Of a DNA stretch of 11,618 nt, positions 1 to 7,957 are shown in pieces. The first letter of the stretch is position 1. Each line of letters begins with the position of its first letter. Under the pieces are notes generated by a model. The model was not told where the DNA came from and made no database searches. It saw only the letters and a list, made by a program, of their open reading frames with translations. Origin of the DNA: an uncultured Collinsella sp. (lineage in GTDB: Bacteria > Actinomycetota > Coriobacteriia > Coriobacteriales > Coriobacteriaceae); NCBI GenBank assembly GCA_902464035.1, contig CABQHT010000059.1, positions 1 to 11,618 on the forward strand, given 5' to 3'. Made by a program: the position numbers and the translations under genes.

Positions 1-1
1 C

Positions 2-100
2 GGTTTGATTCGGGCAAAAACATACCACGGGAGCGACCGTTTGCAATACCCTCTGGCCGGCATCTTCATACCGTTCGCCGAGTATGCCAAGGTTTACTAA
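2..100 (+). CDS. Possible C-terminal tail of an upstream gene (partial)
   Basis: The frame starting at base 2 is open for 32 codons and ends at TAA 98-100. The peptide ends in LAGIFIPFAEYAKVY, and the codons look usable for this genome. I do not recognise the protein. It could be the end of a real gene that begins left of the window, but an open frame this short can occur by chance, so the call is weak. The following 70 bases are A/T-richer and hold no clear terminator. Confidence 0.35.
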   Translation, partial: GLIRAKTYHGSDRLQYPLAGIFIPFAEYAKVY

Positions 101-169
101 AAAACACGCAGGTGGGGCCGTTGAGCTGCGTAAATGTTAGCTAAAGGTGACTTGAAATATTGAGCTATT

Positions 170-301
170 GAGCGCGCCTGCGGAAAGGGCATCCCGTTAT
201 TTGGCCGAAAACCGGGTCGCAGTTTCCGGTTGGGCCCGCTAGCGGAAACTGCGACCCGGAATCCACGCTCAAACCGGGACGAGCTTTCCGCAAGGCAGCT
301 C
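170..301. repeat. Nested inverted repeat, MITE- or REP-like
   Basis: The inner arms 212-228 and 243-259 are a perfect 17-bp inverted repeat (CCGGGTCGCAGTTTCCG and its complement) around a 14-nt loop. Outside them, 179-196 and 275-292 form a second inverted repeat with three mismatches in 18 bp, sharing TGCGGAAAG at the outer end. The outermost GAGC (170-173) and GCTC (298-301) also pair. It encodes no protein. The nested symmetry suggests a small non-autonomous mobile repeat. No T-tract follows, so it is not an ordinary terminator. Confidence 0.65.
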
Positions 302-416
302 CAGACACCTTCGGACCCAAGCCTCAGCCATCTCTACATAGATCTCAATAGATTTGCCGAGAACTCATTCAGCGCATCTACCTGCGCATTTAAGAACCTA
401 AACTCTCAGCAATAAG

Positions 417-443
417 AAATCTTATATGAATTGACTTAGATTT
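417..443. promoter_or_regulatory. Candidate HspR operator at the dnaK promoter
   Basis: This is a 27-bp element: AAATCTTATAT, six variable bases, then ACTTAGATTT. Its outer six bases on each side are complementary (AAATCT/AGATTT, 15 bp apart). The same element, with the same length and identical outer halves, lies upstream of clpB at 9834-9860. Actinobacterial HspR binds HAIR sites (CTTGAGT-N7-ACTCAAG); this element resembles that only loosely, so assignment to HspR is inference from sharing and gene context. A possible -10 (TATATT, 446-451) follows, but no good -35 was found at normal spacing. Confidence 0.6.
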
Positions 444-495
444 TGTATATTCCGGCCCATAAGGGGATACACTACATCCTGAAAGACAAGCCGAA

Positions 496-525
496 GCGCC
501 GCGCGACAGATCGTCGAGGCGGCGC
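496..525 (+). promoter_or_regulatory. dnaK 5' leader hairpin
   Basis: GCGCCGC (496-502) pairs with GCGGCGC (519-525), and inside it CGAC (504-507) pairs with GTCG (513-516). The hairpin ends about 10 nt before the purine-rich Shine-Dalgarno stretch (536-547) and does not cover it. Similar hairpins precede dnaJ, the hydratase gene and clpB, so an mRNA-stabilising or translation-enhancing role is plausible. Confidence 0.55.
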
Positions 526-554
526 GAACGCAAAAGAGAGAGAGGGAATTTCTA

Positions 555-2447
<1,893 letters not shown>

Positions 2448-2449
2448 TC

Positions 2450-3292
2450 ATGTCCGCCCGTAAAGCTCGCACGGAGGCGGCTGCCACTGGTGCCGCTCCC
2501 GTTGACTCTGAGGAGAAGGACGTGAAGATTCCCGTAGAGGCTGTCGACGATACCGAGGCCAACGAGGCCGAGGCCGCCGAGGCTGCCGAGAACCAGGTAG
2601 AGGATTCCAACAAGGAGGCGACGATGACCGAGGACGAGATGGTGGAAGCCGCTATCCGCGCCGGTGAGGAAGCCGCCGACAACGACTTTAAGCTCAAGTT
2701 CGAGCAGGCCCAAAAGGAGCTTGCCGACGTGCGTCATGAGCTCGAAGCTGCGGCAGAGGCTCAGAAGGTTGCCGAGGACAAGGCGAAGGACGCCACCGAG
2801 CGCACCGCCCGTCTGCAGGCCGACTGGGAGAACTTCCGTCGCCGCACCGCCAACGAGCGCATCGCCGAGCGCGACCGCGCGACCGAGAAGCTTGTCACCG
2901 CGCTGTTGCCGGTGATCGACGATATCGAGCGTGCAATCGATCATGCCCGCAGCCAAGAGCTTTCCGACGACTTTAAGCAGTTCGTCGATGGCGTCGATGC
3001 GGTGCATGCCAAGCTGCTTGATGTGTTTGCGCACGAGGGCGTTGAGCCCATCGACCCCAAGGGCGAGGCGTTCGATCCGCTCGAGCACCAGGCTGTGGGT
3101 CGCGTCGAGGACGCATCGCAGTACGACGAGACCGTCAACGACGTGTACCAGAAGGGCTACCGCATGGCGGATCGCATCCTGCGTTCCGCGATGGTGACGG
3201 TGACCTACGGTGGCGAGAAGCGCCCCGCACCGGAGCCCGAAGCGGCGCACGAGGATGCTTCGGCCGATACGGCCGAGAGCACCGAGGAGTAA
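2450..3292 (+). CDS. grpE: Nucleotide exchange factor GrpE
   Basis: GrpE is a homodimer that releases ADP from DnaK and so resets the chaperone cycle. The 280-residue product has a long acidic, Ala/Glu-rich N-terminal extension (about 1-75), a long helical coiled-coil segment, the family motif DWENFRRR (125-132), and a C-terminal beta-wing region with EAFDPLEHQAV (from 206) and YQKGYRMADRILR. It ends in another acidic tail. Typical GrpE proteins are about 180-220 residues, so the extension is long. The first ATG lies 2 nt after the dnaK stop, which suggests translational coupling. An internal ATG at 2624 (residue 59) has a strong AAGGAGG at 2612-2618 and would give a 222-residue form. A strong terminator follows. 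Confidence 0.96.
   Translation: MSARKARTEAAATGAAPVDSEEKDVKIPVEAVDDTEANEAEAAEAAENQVEDSNKEATMTEDEMVEAAIRAGEEAADNDFKLKFEQAQKELADVRHELEAAAEAQKVAEDKAKDATERTARLQADWENFRRRTANERIAERDRATEKLVTALLPVIDDIERAIDHARSQELSDDFKQFVDGVDAVHAKLLDVFAHEGVEPIDPKGEAFDPLEHQAVGRVEDASQYDETVNDVYQKGYRMADRILRSAMVTVTYGGEKRPAPEPEAAHEDASADTAESTEE
2612..2626 (+). promoter_or_regulatory. Strong internal ribosome binding site in grpE
   Basis: AAGGAGG sits 5 nt before an in-frame ATG (2624-2626), at residue 59 of the long GrpE. It is a better ribosome binding site than the one at the annotated start (GAGGAC inside the dnaK end). It could give a shorter GrpE of 222 residues lacking most of the acidic extension. The match may be coincidental, because Lys-Glu-Ala codons naturally resemble Shine-Dalgarno sequence. 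Confidence 0.4.
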
Positions 3293-3297
3293 TTGAG

Positions 3298-3330
3298 AAG
3301 GGCCCCGGGGCAACACCCGGGGCCCTTTCT
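3298..3330 (+). terminator. Intrinsic terminator after grpE
   Basis: A perfect 12-bp G/C-rich stem (3298-3309 with 3316-3327) has a 6-nt loop GCAACA and ends in TTTCT. It lies 6 nt after the grpE stop. It should end most transcripts from the dnaK promoter and let some through to dnaJ-hspR. Confidence 0.9.
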
Positions 3331-3357
3331 GGCCTAGTGCCATATGAAAGCATGAGA

Positions 3358-3376
3358 CGCCGCCCGCTGGGCGGCG
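3358..3376 (+). promoter_or_regulatory. dnaJ 5' leader hairpin
   Basis: CGCCGCCC (3358-3365) and GGGCGGCG (3369-3376) form a perfect 8-bp stem with loop GCT. The stem ends 9 nt before the Shine-Dalgarno AGGAGAGGAG (about 3385-3394), leaving it free. Only 27 bases separate this hairpin from the terminator upstream, so a full separate promoter would have to overlap the terminator. Confidence 0.6.
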
Positions 3377-3399
3377 GATGAAACAGGAGAGGAGCTACG

Positions 3400-4365
3400 A
3401 TGGCTGCAGGCAAAACCTTCTATGACATCCTGGGCGTATCCAAGAGCGCCTCCGACAAAGAGATCAAGAGCGCGTTTCGCAAGCTCGCGCAAAAATATCA
3501 CCCCGATGCCGGCGGCGACGAGGCCAAGTTCAAGGAGATCAGCGAGGCCTACGAGACGCTTTCGGACGAGAAGAAGCGCAAAGAGTACGACCAGATGCTC
3601 ATGTTTGGCGGCATGCCGGGCGCAGGCGGCGCGTATGGCGGCGGCTACGGTGCCGGCGCGGGCGCCAGCGGCTGGGGCGATATCTTCGACAGCATCTTTA
3701 GCGGCAACGGCGCCTGGGGCAGCGATTGGGGCTCGGGCTTTGCCGGGGCTGCGGGCGCTGCCGGTGCCGGCGCGGGTCGCAGCCGCGCTCGCAAGGGCGG
3801 CGACCTGTCGCTGACCGTCGATGTTTCGGCCGAGGACGCGTTTCGCGGCGTGACGCACAAGGTCACCTATCGCATTCCCTCGACAGGCGAGCAGCAGACC
3901 ATCACGGTCTCGGTGCCCGCGGGCGCGGTCGATGGCGGCAAGCTACGCTACAAGCGTCGCGGCGAGTATGGCGTTGCGGGTGGCGAGCGCGGCGACCTGG
4001 TCGTGACCACGCATGTGGAGGAGCACCCGCTGTTCAAGCGCAAAGGCGCCGACGTGACCATGGAGGTACCGGTCTCGGTCTACGAGGCGGCGCTCGGCTG
4101 CACGGTGGACGTGCCCACACCCGGCGGTGCGACGGTCCGTCTGAAGGTGCCCGCGGGTACCCAGACGGGCAAGAAGTTCCGCTTTAAGGAGATGGGAGCG
4201 CCCGACGTTAAGCACCGTGGCCGTACGGGCGCGCTGCTCGTCGAGATCAAGGTGCAGGTCCCCACGAACCTATCCGATGACGAGCGCGATGCCATGACCA
4301 AGCTGCGCGAGGCCGACACGCGCGACTATCGCGAGAAGGTCAACCGTTACAAGGCGACGTACTAG
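3400..4365 (+). CDS. dnaJ: J-domain co-chaperone, type II DnaJ without zinc finger
   Basis: J proteins deliver substrates to DnaK and stimulate its ATPase. This 321-residue protein has an N-terminal J domain (about 5-65) with the essential HPD at 34-36. A Gly/Phe-, Gly/Ala- and Trp-rich linker (about 66-130) is followed by two C-terminal beta domains with typical motifs such as VSVPAG, GDLVV and PLFKRKGADV. There are no CxxCxGxG repeats, so the zinc-finger domain of classical DnaJ is absent and the length (about 320 versus about 375) agrees. It is therefore a type II (CbpA-like) DnaJ. The start has a strong AGGAGAGGAG ribosome site. It is followed 72 bases later by hspR and is probably co-transcribed with it. 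Confidence 0.94.
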   Translation: MAAGKTFYDILGVSKSASDKEIKSAFRKLAQKYHPDAGGDEAKFKEISEAYETLSDEKKRKEYDQMLMFGGMPGAGGAYGGGYGAGAGASGWGDIFDSIFSGNGAWGSDWGSGFAGAAGAAGAGAGRSRARKGGDLSLTVDVSAEDAFRGVTHKVTYRIPSTGEQQTITVSVPAGAVDGGKLRYKRRGEYGVAGGERGDLVVTTHVEEHPLFKRKGADVTMEVPVSVYEAALGCTVDVPTPGGATVRLKVPAGTQTGKKFRFKEMGAPDVKHRGRTGALLVEIKVQVPTNLSDDERDAMTKLREADTRDYREKVNRYKATY

Positions 4366-4381
4366 GGCGGTCGCGGCGCGC

Positions 4382-4397
4382 GCCCGCGCCCGCGGGC
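4382..4397 (+). other. Small GC hairpin between dnaJ and hspR
   Basis: GCCCGC (4382-4387) pairs with GCGGGC (4392-4397) around loop GCCC. It has no T-tract, so it is unlikely to stop transcription. It may be a leader or processing hairpin for hspR; it ends 40 nt before the hspR ATG. Confidence 0.4.
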
Positions 4398-4437
4398 TTA
4401 TGATGGACGATAACGAGACGGAAAGGGGTCAGGTAGC

Positions 4438-4854
4438 ATGGCCGAGGACAATAGGAACAAACCGCTGTACATGATCAGCGTGGCGGCCGAGCTGACCGGC
4501 ATGCATCCGCAGACTCTGCGCGTCTACGAGTCTAAGGGCCTGGTGAACCCCCAGCGCTCGGGCGGTAACACACGCCTGTATTCGCGTGCCGATATCGAGC
4601 GTCTGGAGCTCATCAACCAGCTGACTGACGAGGGTATCAACCTTGCCGGCGTGGTGCGCATTCTCGATATGAAGGAGCGTGCCGAGGAGCGCGAGCGCGA
4701 GAACGAGAAGCTCCGCGCTCGCGTGCGCCAGCTCGAGGATGAGCTGCACGAGTACAAGATGCAGAAGAAGATCACCGCCCTGGCCCCGCGCGATGGCTCG
4801 GTTAACCCCGAGCAAGTCATGCGCAAGCTACTGGGCGCCGGCGGAGATCTCTAG
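4438..4854 (+). CDS. hspR: Heat-shock repressor HspR (MerR family)
   Basis: HspR is a DNA-binding repressor of dnaK and clpB operons in actinobacteria and some other bacteria; DnaK is known to act as its co-repressor in Streptomyces. The 138-residue product has a MerR-type winged helix (about 10-80) with the family signature YMISVAAELTGMHPQTLRVY (11-30), then ESKGLVNPQRSGGNTRLYS. A charged coiled-coil segment follows (about 78-110), then a short tail. There is no large effector-binding domain, as expected for HspR. The ribosome site AAAGGGG lies about 9 nt before the ATG. Its place after dnaK-grpE-dnaJ matches the usual dnaK-grpE-dnaJ-hspR order. Repressor made from the regulated cluster would give negative feedback. 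Confidence 0.95.
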   Translation: MAEDNRNKPLYMISVAAELTGMHPQTLRVYESKGLVNPQRSGGNTRLYSRADIERLELINQLTDEGINLAGVVRILDMKERAEERERENEKLRARVRQLEDELHEYKMQKKITALAPRDGSVNPEQVMRKLLGAGGDL

Positions 4855-4872
4855 GTTCCGCCGTTCTACCGA

Positions 4873-4894
4873 ACGGACGTCGCTCGCTGTCCGT
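4873..4894. other. Short inverted repeat after hspR
   Basis: ACGGAC (4873-4878) and GTCCGT (4889-4894) can pair around a 10-nt loop, 19 nt after the hspR stop. No T-tract follows, so it is at best a weak or factor-dependent terminator. Confidence 0.3.
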
Positions 4895-4929
4895 CCTCTA
4901 CCTGCGGCGTTGCCTTGCTCCGGATGCGG

Positions 4930-4958
4930 TAGTCATTGGGGACGTTCTTAAATGACTA
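4930..4958. repeat. Palindromic repeat with GGGGAC core
   Basis: TAGTCATT (4930-4937) and AATGACTA (4951-4958) are perfect inverted arms around a 13-nt loop starting GGGGACGTTCTT. The palindromes bounding the island at 7607-7643 and 7889-7925 share this design: inverted arms around a loop carrying GGGGAC on one strand. A GGGACGTTCATT match lies on the minus strand at 7947-7958. It is probably a member or relic of a dispersed repeat family. Confidence 0.5.
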
Positions 4959-5100
4959 GTCGAAAGGGACACTCTTGCGCCAAATCTGCCGGCCCCACAC
5001 CGGGCTCGTCCTTTGCTTTACTGAGATAAAGTGAACGCGCAGATTCGCAACCCACTCGCAACCGTTCTATGGCACGATATTGAACGAATGTATGCTATGC

Positions 5101-5117
5101 GCCCAAATCGTTTGGGC
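5101..5117 (+). promoter_or_regulatory. Hydratase gene 5' leader hairpin
   Basis: GCCCAAA (5101-5107) and TTTGGGC (5111-5117) form a perfect 7-bp stem with loop TCG. It ends 5 nt before GGGAG (5123-5127), the ribosome site for ATG 5133. The hairpin plus ribosome site favours 5133 over the upstream GTG at 5031. Confidence 0.55.
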
Positions 5118-5132
5118 AGAGTGGGAGACAGT

Positions 5133-7433
5133 ATGGTCAAGCTGTACGAGGACGGCATCTACCTGCGCGGCGGCAGCGAGGTTGTGCCTGCGGCCGAGGC
5201 TGCCGAGCGTGGTATTACGCAGACGTCCGAGGATGCCAAGCGCGGCACCATCGCGTATTCGATCCTTCAGGCACACAATACGTCCGGCGACCCCGAGGCG
5301 CTCAAGATTCGCTTCGATGCCATGGCGAGCCACGACATCACCTTTGTCGGCATCATCCAGACGGCGCGCGCCTCGGGCATGGAACAGTTCCCGCTGCCCT
5401 ACGTGCTCACCAACTGCCACAACTCGCTGTGCGCCGTGGGCGGCACCATCAACGAGGACGACCATGTCTTTGGCCTTTCCGCGGCCAAGAAGTACGGCGG
5501 CATCTTCGTCCCGCCGCACATTGCCGTTATCCACTCCTTTATGCGTGAGAACTTTGCCGGTTGCGGCAAGATGATCCTGGGTTCCGACTCGCACACCCGC
5601 TACGGCGCCTTGGGCACCATGGCCGTGGGCGAGGGCGGCGGCGAGCTGGCCAAGCAGCTGCTACGCGACACCTACGATGTCGCCTATCCCGGCGTTGTCG
5701 CCATCTACCTCACGGGCGCCCCGCGCCCCGGCGTCGGCCCACACGATGTGGCGCTCGCCATTATCCGTGCCGTCTTTGCCAAGGGCTACGTCAAGAACAA
5801 AGTCATGGAGTTTGTGGGCCCCGGCATCGCGAGCATGACGACCGACTACCGCAACGGCGTCGACGTCATGACCACCGAGACCACCTGTCTGTCGAGCATC
5901 TGGGCCACCGACGAGGACACGCACGCGTTTTTGACCATGCACGGCCGCGGCGACGACTACCGCGAGCTCAAACCCGCCGATGTCGCCTACTACGACGGCT
6001 GCGTCGAGGTCGATCTGTCGAGCATCAAGCCCATGATCGCCCTGCCGTTCCATCCTTCCAACGGCTTTGAGATCGACGAGCTCAACGAGAACCTCGAGGA
6101 CATCCTGCACGAGGTGGAGCTCGAGGCCGCCAAGATCGGCGAGGGCAAGACGCACTTTAGCCTGCTCGACAAGATCGTCGACGGCAAGCTGCACGTGCAG
6201 CAGGGCGTTATCGCCGGCTGCTCGGGCGGCAACTACGACTCCGTGGTGCAGGCTGCCCGCGTGCTCAAGGGCGCCAATACCGGCTGCGGCGAGTTCTCGC
6301 TGTCGGTCTATCCCACGAGCCAGCCCGTGGCACTCGAGCTTACACGCCGCGGCTACATCTACGATCTTATGGAGGCCGGCGCGATCGTGCGCACGGCGTT
6401 CTGCGGCCCGTGCTTCGGTGCCGGCGACACGCCCGCCAACAACGGCCTTTCGATCCGCCACACCACGCGCAACTTCCCCAACCGCGAGGGTTCCAAGCCG
6501 GGCAATGGCCAGCTGAGCGCCGTGGCCCTGATGGACGCTCGCTCCATTGCGGCGACCGCAGCCAACGGCGGCGTCCTGACGCCGGCAACCGACCTGCCCG
6601 AGGAGACTTGGGACGAGGCCTGCGAGTACACCTTCGACGACGCACCCTACAAGAAGCGCGTGTACTGGGGCTTTGGCAAGGCGGAGCCTGCCGACGAGCT
6701 GGTCGAAGGCCCCAACATCAAGCCGTGGCCCGCGATGGAGCCGCTCGGCGACGATATTCTGCTCAAGGTGTGCTCCAAGATCATGGACCCGGTCACCACG
6801 ACCGACGAGCTCATTCCCTCGGGCGAGACGAGCTCTTTCCGCTCCAACCCGCTGGGGCTGGCCGAGTTTACGCTGAGCCGCCGCGACCCGGCCTACGTGG
6901 GTCGCTCCAAGGAGGTCGACGCCGTGGAGAAGCGCCGCGTTGCCGGCGAGTCCGCGGGTGACCTGGCGGTGCTCGATGCCGAGCTTGCCGGCGTGTTTGA
7001 GGCTCTGGCCGGCGCGGGTGTCGCGGCAGACGCCAAGGAGACCGAGTACGGCTCTATGCTCTATGCCAAGAAGCCCGGTGACGGTTCTGCCCGTGAGCAG
7101 GCCGCGAGCTGTCAGCGCGTAATTGGCGGCCTGGCCAACATCGTCCACGAGTACGCCACCAAGCGCTATCGCTCCAACGTCATGAACTGGGGCATGGTTC
7201 CCTTCCAGATGGAGGCAGAGCCTAACTTTGAGGTGGGCGACTACGTCTTCGTGCCGGGCATCCGTGCGGCGCTCGACGGCGACCTCAAGGACATCGCCGC
7301 CTACGTGGTGCGCGCCGACGGTACGGTCGAGCAGATTGAGCTCTACATTGCCGATATGACGGCCGAAGAGCGTGCCATCGTCAAGGCCGGCTGCCTGATC
7401 AACTACAACAAGTTCAAGGCCGCTGCCGAGTAA
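5133..7433 (+). CDS. Aconitase-superfamily hydratase (YbhJ-like)
   Basis: A 766-residue protein of the aconitase/isopropylmalate isomerase superfamily, whose members use a 4Fe-4S cluster to isomerise or hydrate carboxylic acids. The cluster ligands are present as C363 (AGCSGG) and C424/C427 (FCGPCFG), with spacing close to mitochondrial aconitase (358, 421, 424). The C-terminal swivel domain has GDGSAREQAA (650-659), matching the aconitase GSSREHAA loop: the first Ser (catalytic base in aconitase) and the Arg are kept, the second Ser is Ala and the His is Gln. Overall it looks like E. coli YbhJ, annotated as a hydratase of unknown substrate, so I do not call it citrate aconitase. Start chosen at ATG 5133 (GGGAG, 5 nt away); an in-frame GTG at 5031 would add 34 atypical residues without a ribosome site. 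It appears to be transcribed alone. Confidence 0.88.
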   Translation: MVKLYEDGIYLRGGSEVVPAAEAAERGITQTSEDAKRGTIAYSILQAHNTSGDPEALKIRFDAMASHDITFVGIIQTARASGMEQFPLPYVLTNCHNSLCAVGGTINEDDHVFGLSAAKKYGGIFVPPHIAVIHSFMRENFAGCGKMILGSDSHTRYGALGTMAVGEGGGELAKQLLRDTYDVAYPGVVAIYLTGAPRPGVGPHDVALAIIRAVFAKGYVKNKVMEFVGPGIASMTTDYRNGVDVMTTETTCLSSIWATDEDTHAFLTMHGRGDDYRELKPADVAYYDGCVEVDLSSIKPMIALPFHPSNGFEIDELNENLEDILHEVELEAAKIGEGKTHFSLLDKIVDGKLHVQQGVIAGCSGGNYDSVVQAARVLKGANTGCGEFSLSVYPTSQPVALELTRRGYIYDLMEAGAIVRTAFCGPCFGAGDTPANNGLSIRHTTRNFPNREGSKPGNGQLSAVALMDARSIAATAANGGVLTPATDLPEETWDEACEYTFDDAPYKKRVYWGFGKAEPADELVEGPNIKPWPAMEPLGDDILLKVCSKIMDPVTTTDELIPSGETSSFRSNPLGLAEFTLSRRDPAYVGRSKEVDAVEKRRVAGESAGDLAVLDAELAGVFEALAGAGVAADAKETEYGSMLYAKKPGDGSAREQAASCQRVIGGLANIVHEYATKRYRSNVMNWGMVPFQMEAEPNFEVGDYVFVPGIRAALDGDLKDIAAYVVRADGTVEQIELYIADMTAEERAIVKAGCLINYNKFKAAAE

Positions 7434-7444
7434 CTCTGCTGTAC

Positions 7445-7516
7445 GCCCCGGACACACCTTTCCCTCGTGCTCACGCGCTTCGCGAGGGTCGCCCGAGGGA
7501 AAGGTGTGTCCGGGGC
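7445..7516. repeat. Perfect 23-bp inverted repeat after the hydratase gene
   Basis: Arms 7445-7467 and 7494-7516 are perfect complements, running from GCCCCGGACACACC to the inner CCCTCG. The 26-nt loop has its own small hairpin (CGCG/CGCG, 7474-7484) and a second CGAGGG (7483-7488) that could compete for the inner arm. It starts 12 nt after the stop codon. No T-tract follows, so it may protect the mRNA 3' end or be a repeat element; the terminator at 7572 is the more likely stop. Confidence 0.7.
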
Positions 7517-7571
7517 TACCGCGACGTTCTCGTTGGGTCTTGAGGGACGTCAAAAATAGACTGGCCCTGAT

Positions 7572-7600
7572 GCCGCCTCTGTTAATGGGGCGGCTTTTTT
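7572..7600 (+). terminator. Intrinsic terminator
   Basis: GCCGCC (7572-7577) pairs with GGCGGC (7589-7594), extended by one G-U and one C-G pair, with a 7-nt loop and six T residues (7595-7600). It is oriented to end transcripts from the hydratase gene. Confidence 0.85.
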
Positions 7601-7606
7601 GCCGAA

Positions 7607-7643
7607 AACCACCACAAAGGGGACAGGCACCTTTGTGGTGGTT
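7607..7643. repeat. Left terminal palindrome of module 1
   Basis: AACCACCACAAAGG (7607-7620) and its exact complement (7630-7643) flank the loop GGACAGGCA. The palindrome at 7889-7925 is an inverted copy with the complementary loop TGCCTGTCC. The module therefore has inverted termini that are themselves palindromic. Confidence 0.7.
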
Positions 7644-7650
7644 CAGGTTG

Positions 7651-7867
7651 TCTCAATCTGTAACACCTGAGTTGCTAAAAGCGGGCCTGGTGTTACAGAT
7701 TGAGATTTTCGGCTGGGGTGCCCGCGGTTTGTCTCGATCTGTAACAGGTAGACCCTTATTTGCCGAGTAACTGTTACAGATTGAGATGAACGGCCGGCTG
7801 CCAGCCCCTTTGTCTCGATCTGTAACACCTAGGCCCAATAATGACCGCTAGATGTTACAGATCGAGA
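7651..7867. repeat. Triple 55-nt hairpin array, module 1
   Basis: Three palindromes start at 7651, 7732 and 7813, exactly 81 bp apart, and each spans 55 nt. The arms share TCTCRATCTGTAACA and its complement; the first has a perfect 17-bp stem, the second 16 bp with one G-T pair, and the third is a perfect stem of at least 15 bp. Each has a 25-nt central region with a shared core (AGRCCC, then an A/T-rich stretch, then a pyrimidine-rich end); hairpin 1 has it reversed. The linkers are 26 nt. Palindromes without unique spacers and without a Cas gene are not a CRISPR array. Confidence 0.8.
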
Positions 7868-7888
7868 CAGTAGGGCACCGGGGCCGAA

Positions 7889-7925
7889 AACCACCACGAA
7901 GGTGCCTGTCCCCTTCGTGGTGGTG
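7889..7925. repeat. Right terminal palindrome of module 1
   Basis: ACCACCACGAAGG (7890-7902) and its complement (7912-7924) flank the loop TGCCTGTCC. This is an inverted copy of 7607-7643 with one changed base pair in the stem (G-C instead of A-T). Confidence 0.7.
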
Positions 7926-7957
7926 TGTGCCCTTGAGGTGCATATTAATGAACGTCC

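Larger units (their letters stand above)
101..554. other. Intergenic region upstream of dnaK
   Basis: This 454-base stretch has no convincing gene; a 61-codon open frame at 230-415 runs through the palindrome and has no family features. It contains, in order, the nested inverted repeat at 170-301, an unremarkable A/T-richer segment from 302 to about 410, the candidate heat-shock operator at 417-443, and a leader hairpin at 496-525 before the dnaK ribosome binding site. Confidence 0.7.
7434..7957. other. Non-coding repeat-rich region after the hydratase gene
   Basis: This 524-base stretch has no gene I can support. It contains the 23-bp inverted repeat at 7445-7516, an intrinsic terminator at 7572-7600, and the first composite palindrome module at 7607-7925. 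Short open frames over the module on both strands are by-products of its symmetry. Confidence 0.75.

Noticed and set aside
230..415. 61-codon frame upstream of dnaK
   Set aside because: It runs through the palindrome arm, has no ribosome site and no protein-like pattern.
417..443. CIRCE (HrcA) operator at dnaK
   Set aside because: The element does not resemble TTAGCACTC-N9-GAGTGCTAA, and the linked regulator is HspR rather than HrcA.
3358..3376. RNA thermometer upstream of dnaJ
   Set aside because: The stem does not pair with the Shine-Dalgarno sequence, and a stem of G/C pairs would not melt in the physiological heat-shock range.
5031..5132. 34-residue N-terminal extension of the hydratase from GTG 5031
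   Set aside because: No ribosome site at 5031; the segment contains the leader hairpin and precedes a good ribosome site for ATG 5133, where family-like sequence begins.
5661..7553. 630-codon open frame on the minus strand opposite the hydratase gene
   Set aside because: It mirrors the hydratase coding sequence and has the same compositional character as the dnaK antisense frame; no recognisable motif or ribosome site.
7504..7770. Short frames across the repeat modules on both strands, including 9154-9675
   Set aside because: They encode the palindromes themselves and overlap better-supported features; repeated RSVT/QIET words come from the hairpin arms.
7651..7867. CRISPR array
   Set aside because: Units are palindromes with conserved loops and 26-nt linkers, only three per array, no unique spacers of constant length and no Cas genes in the window.
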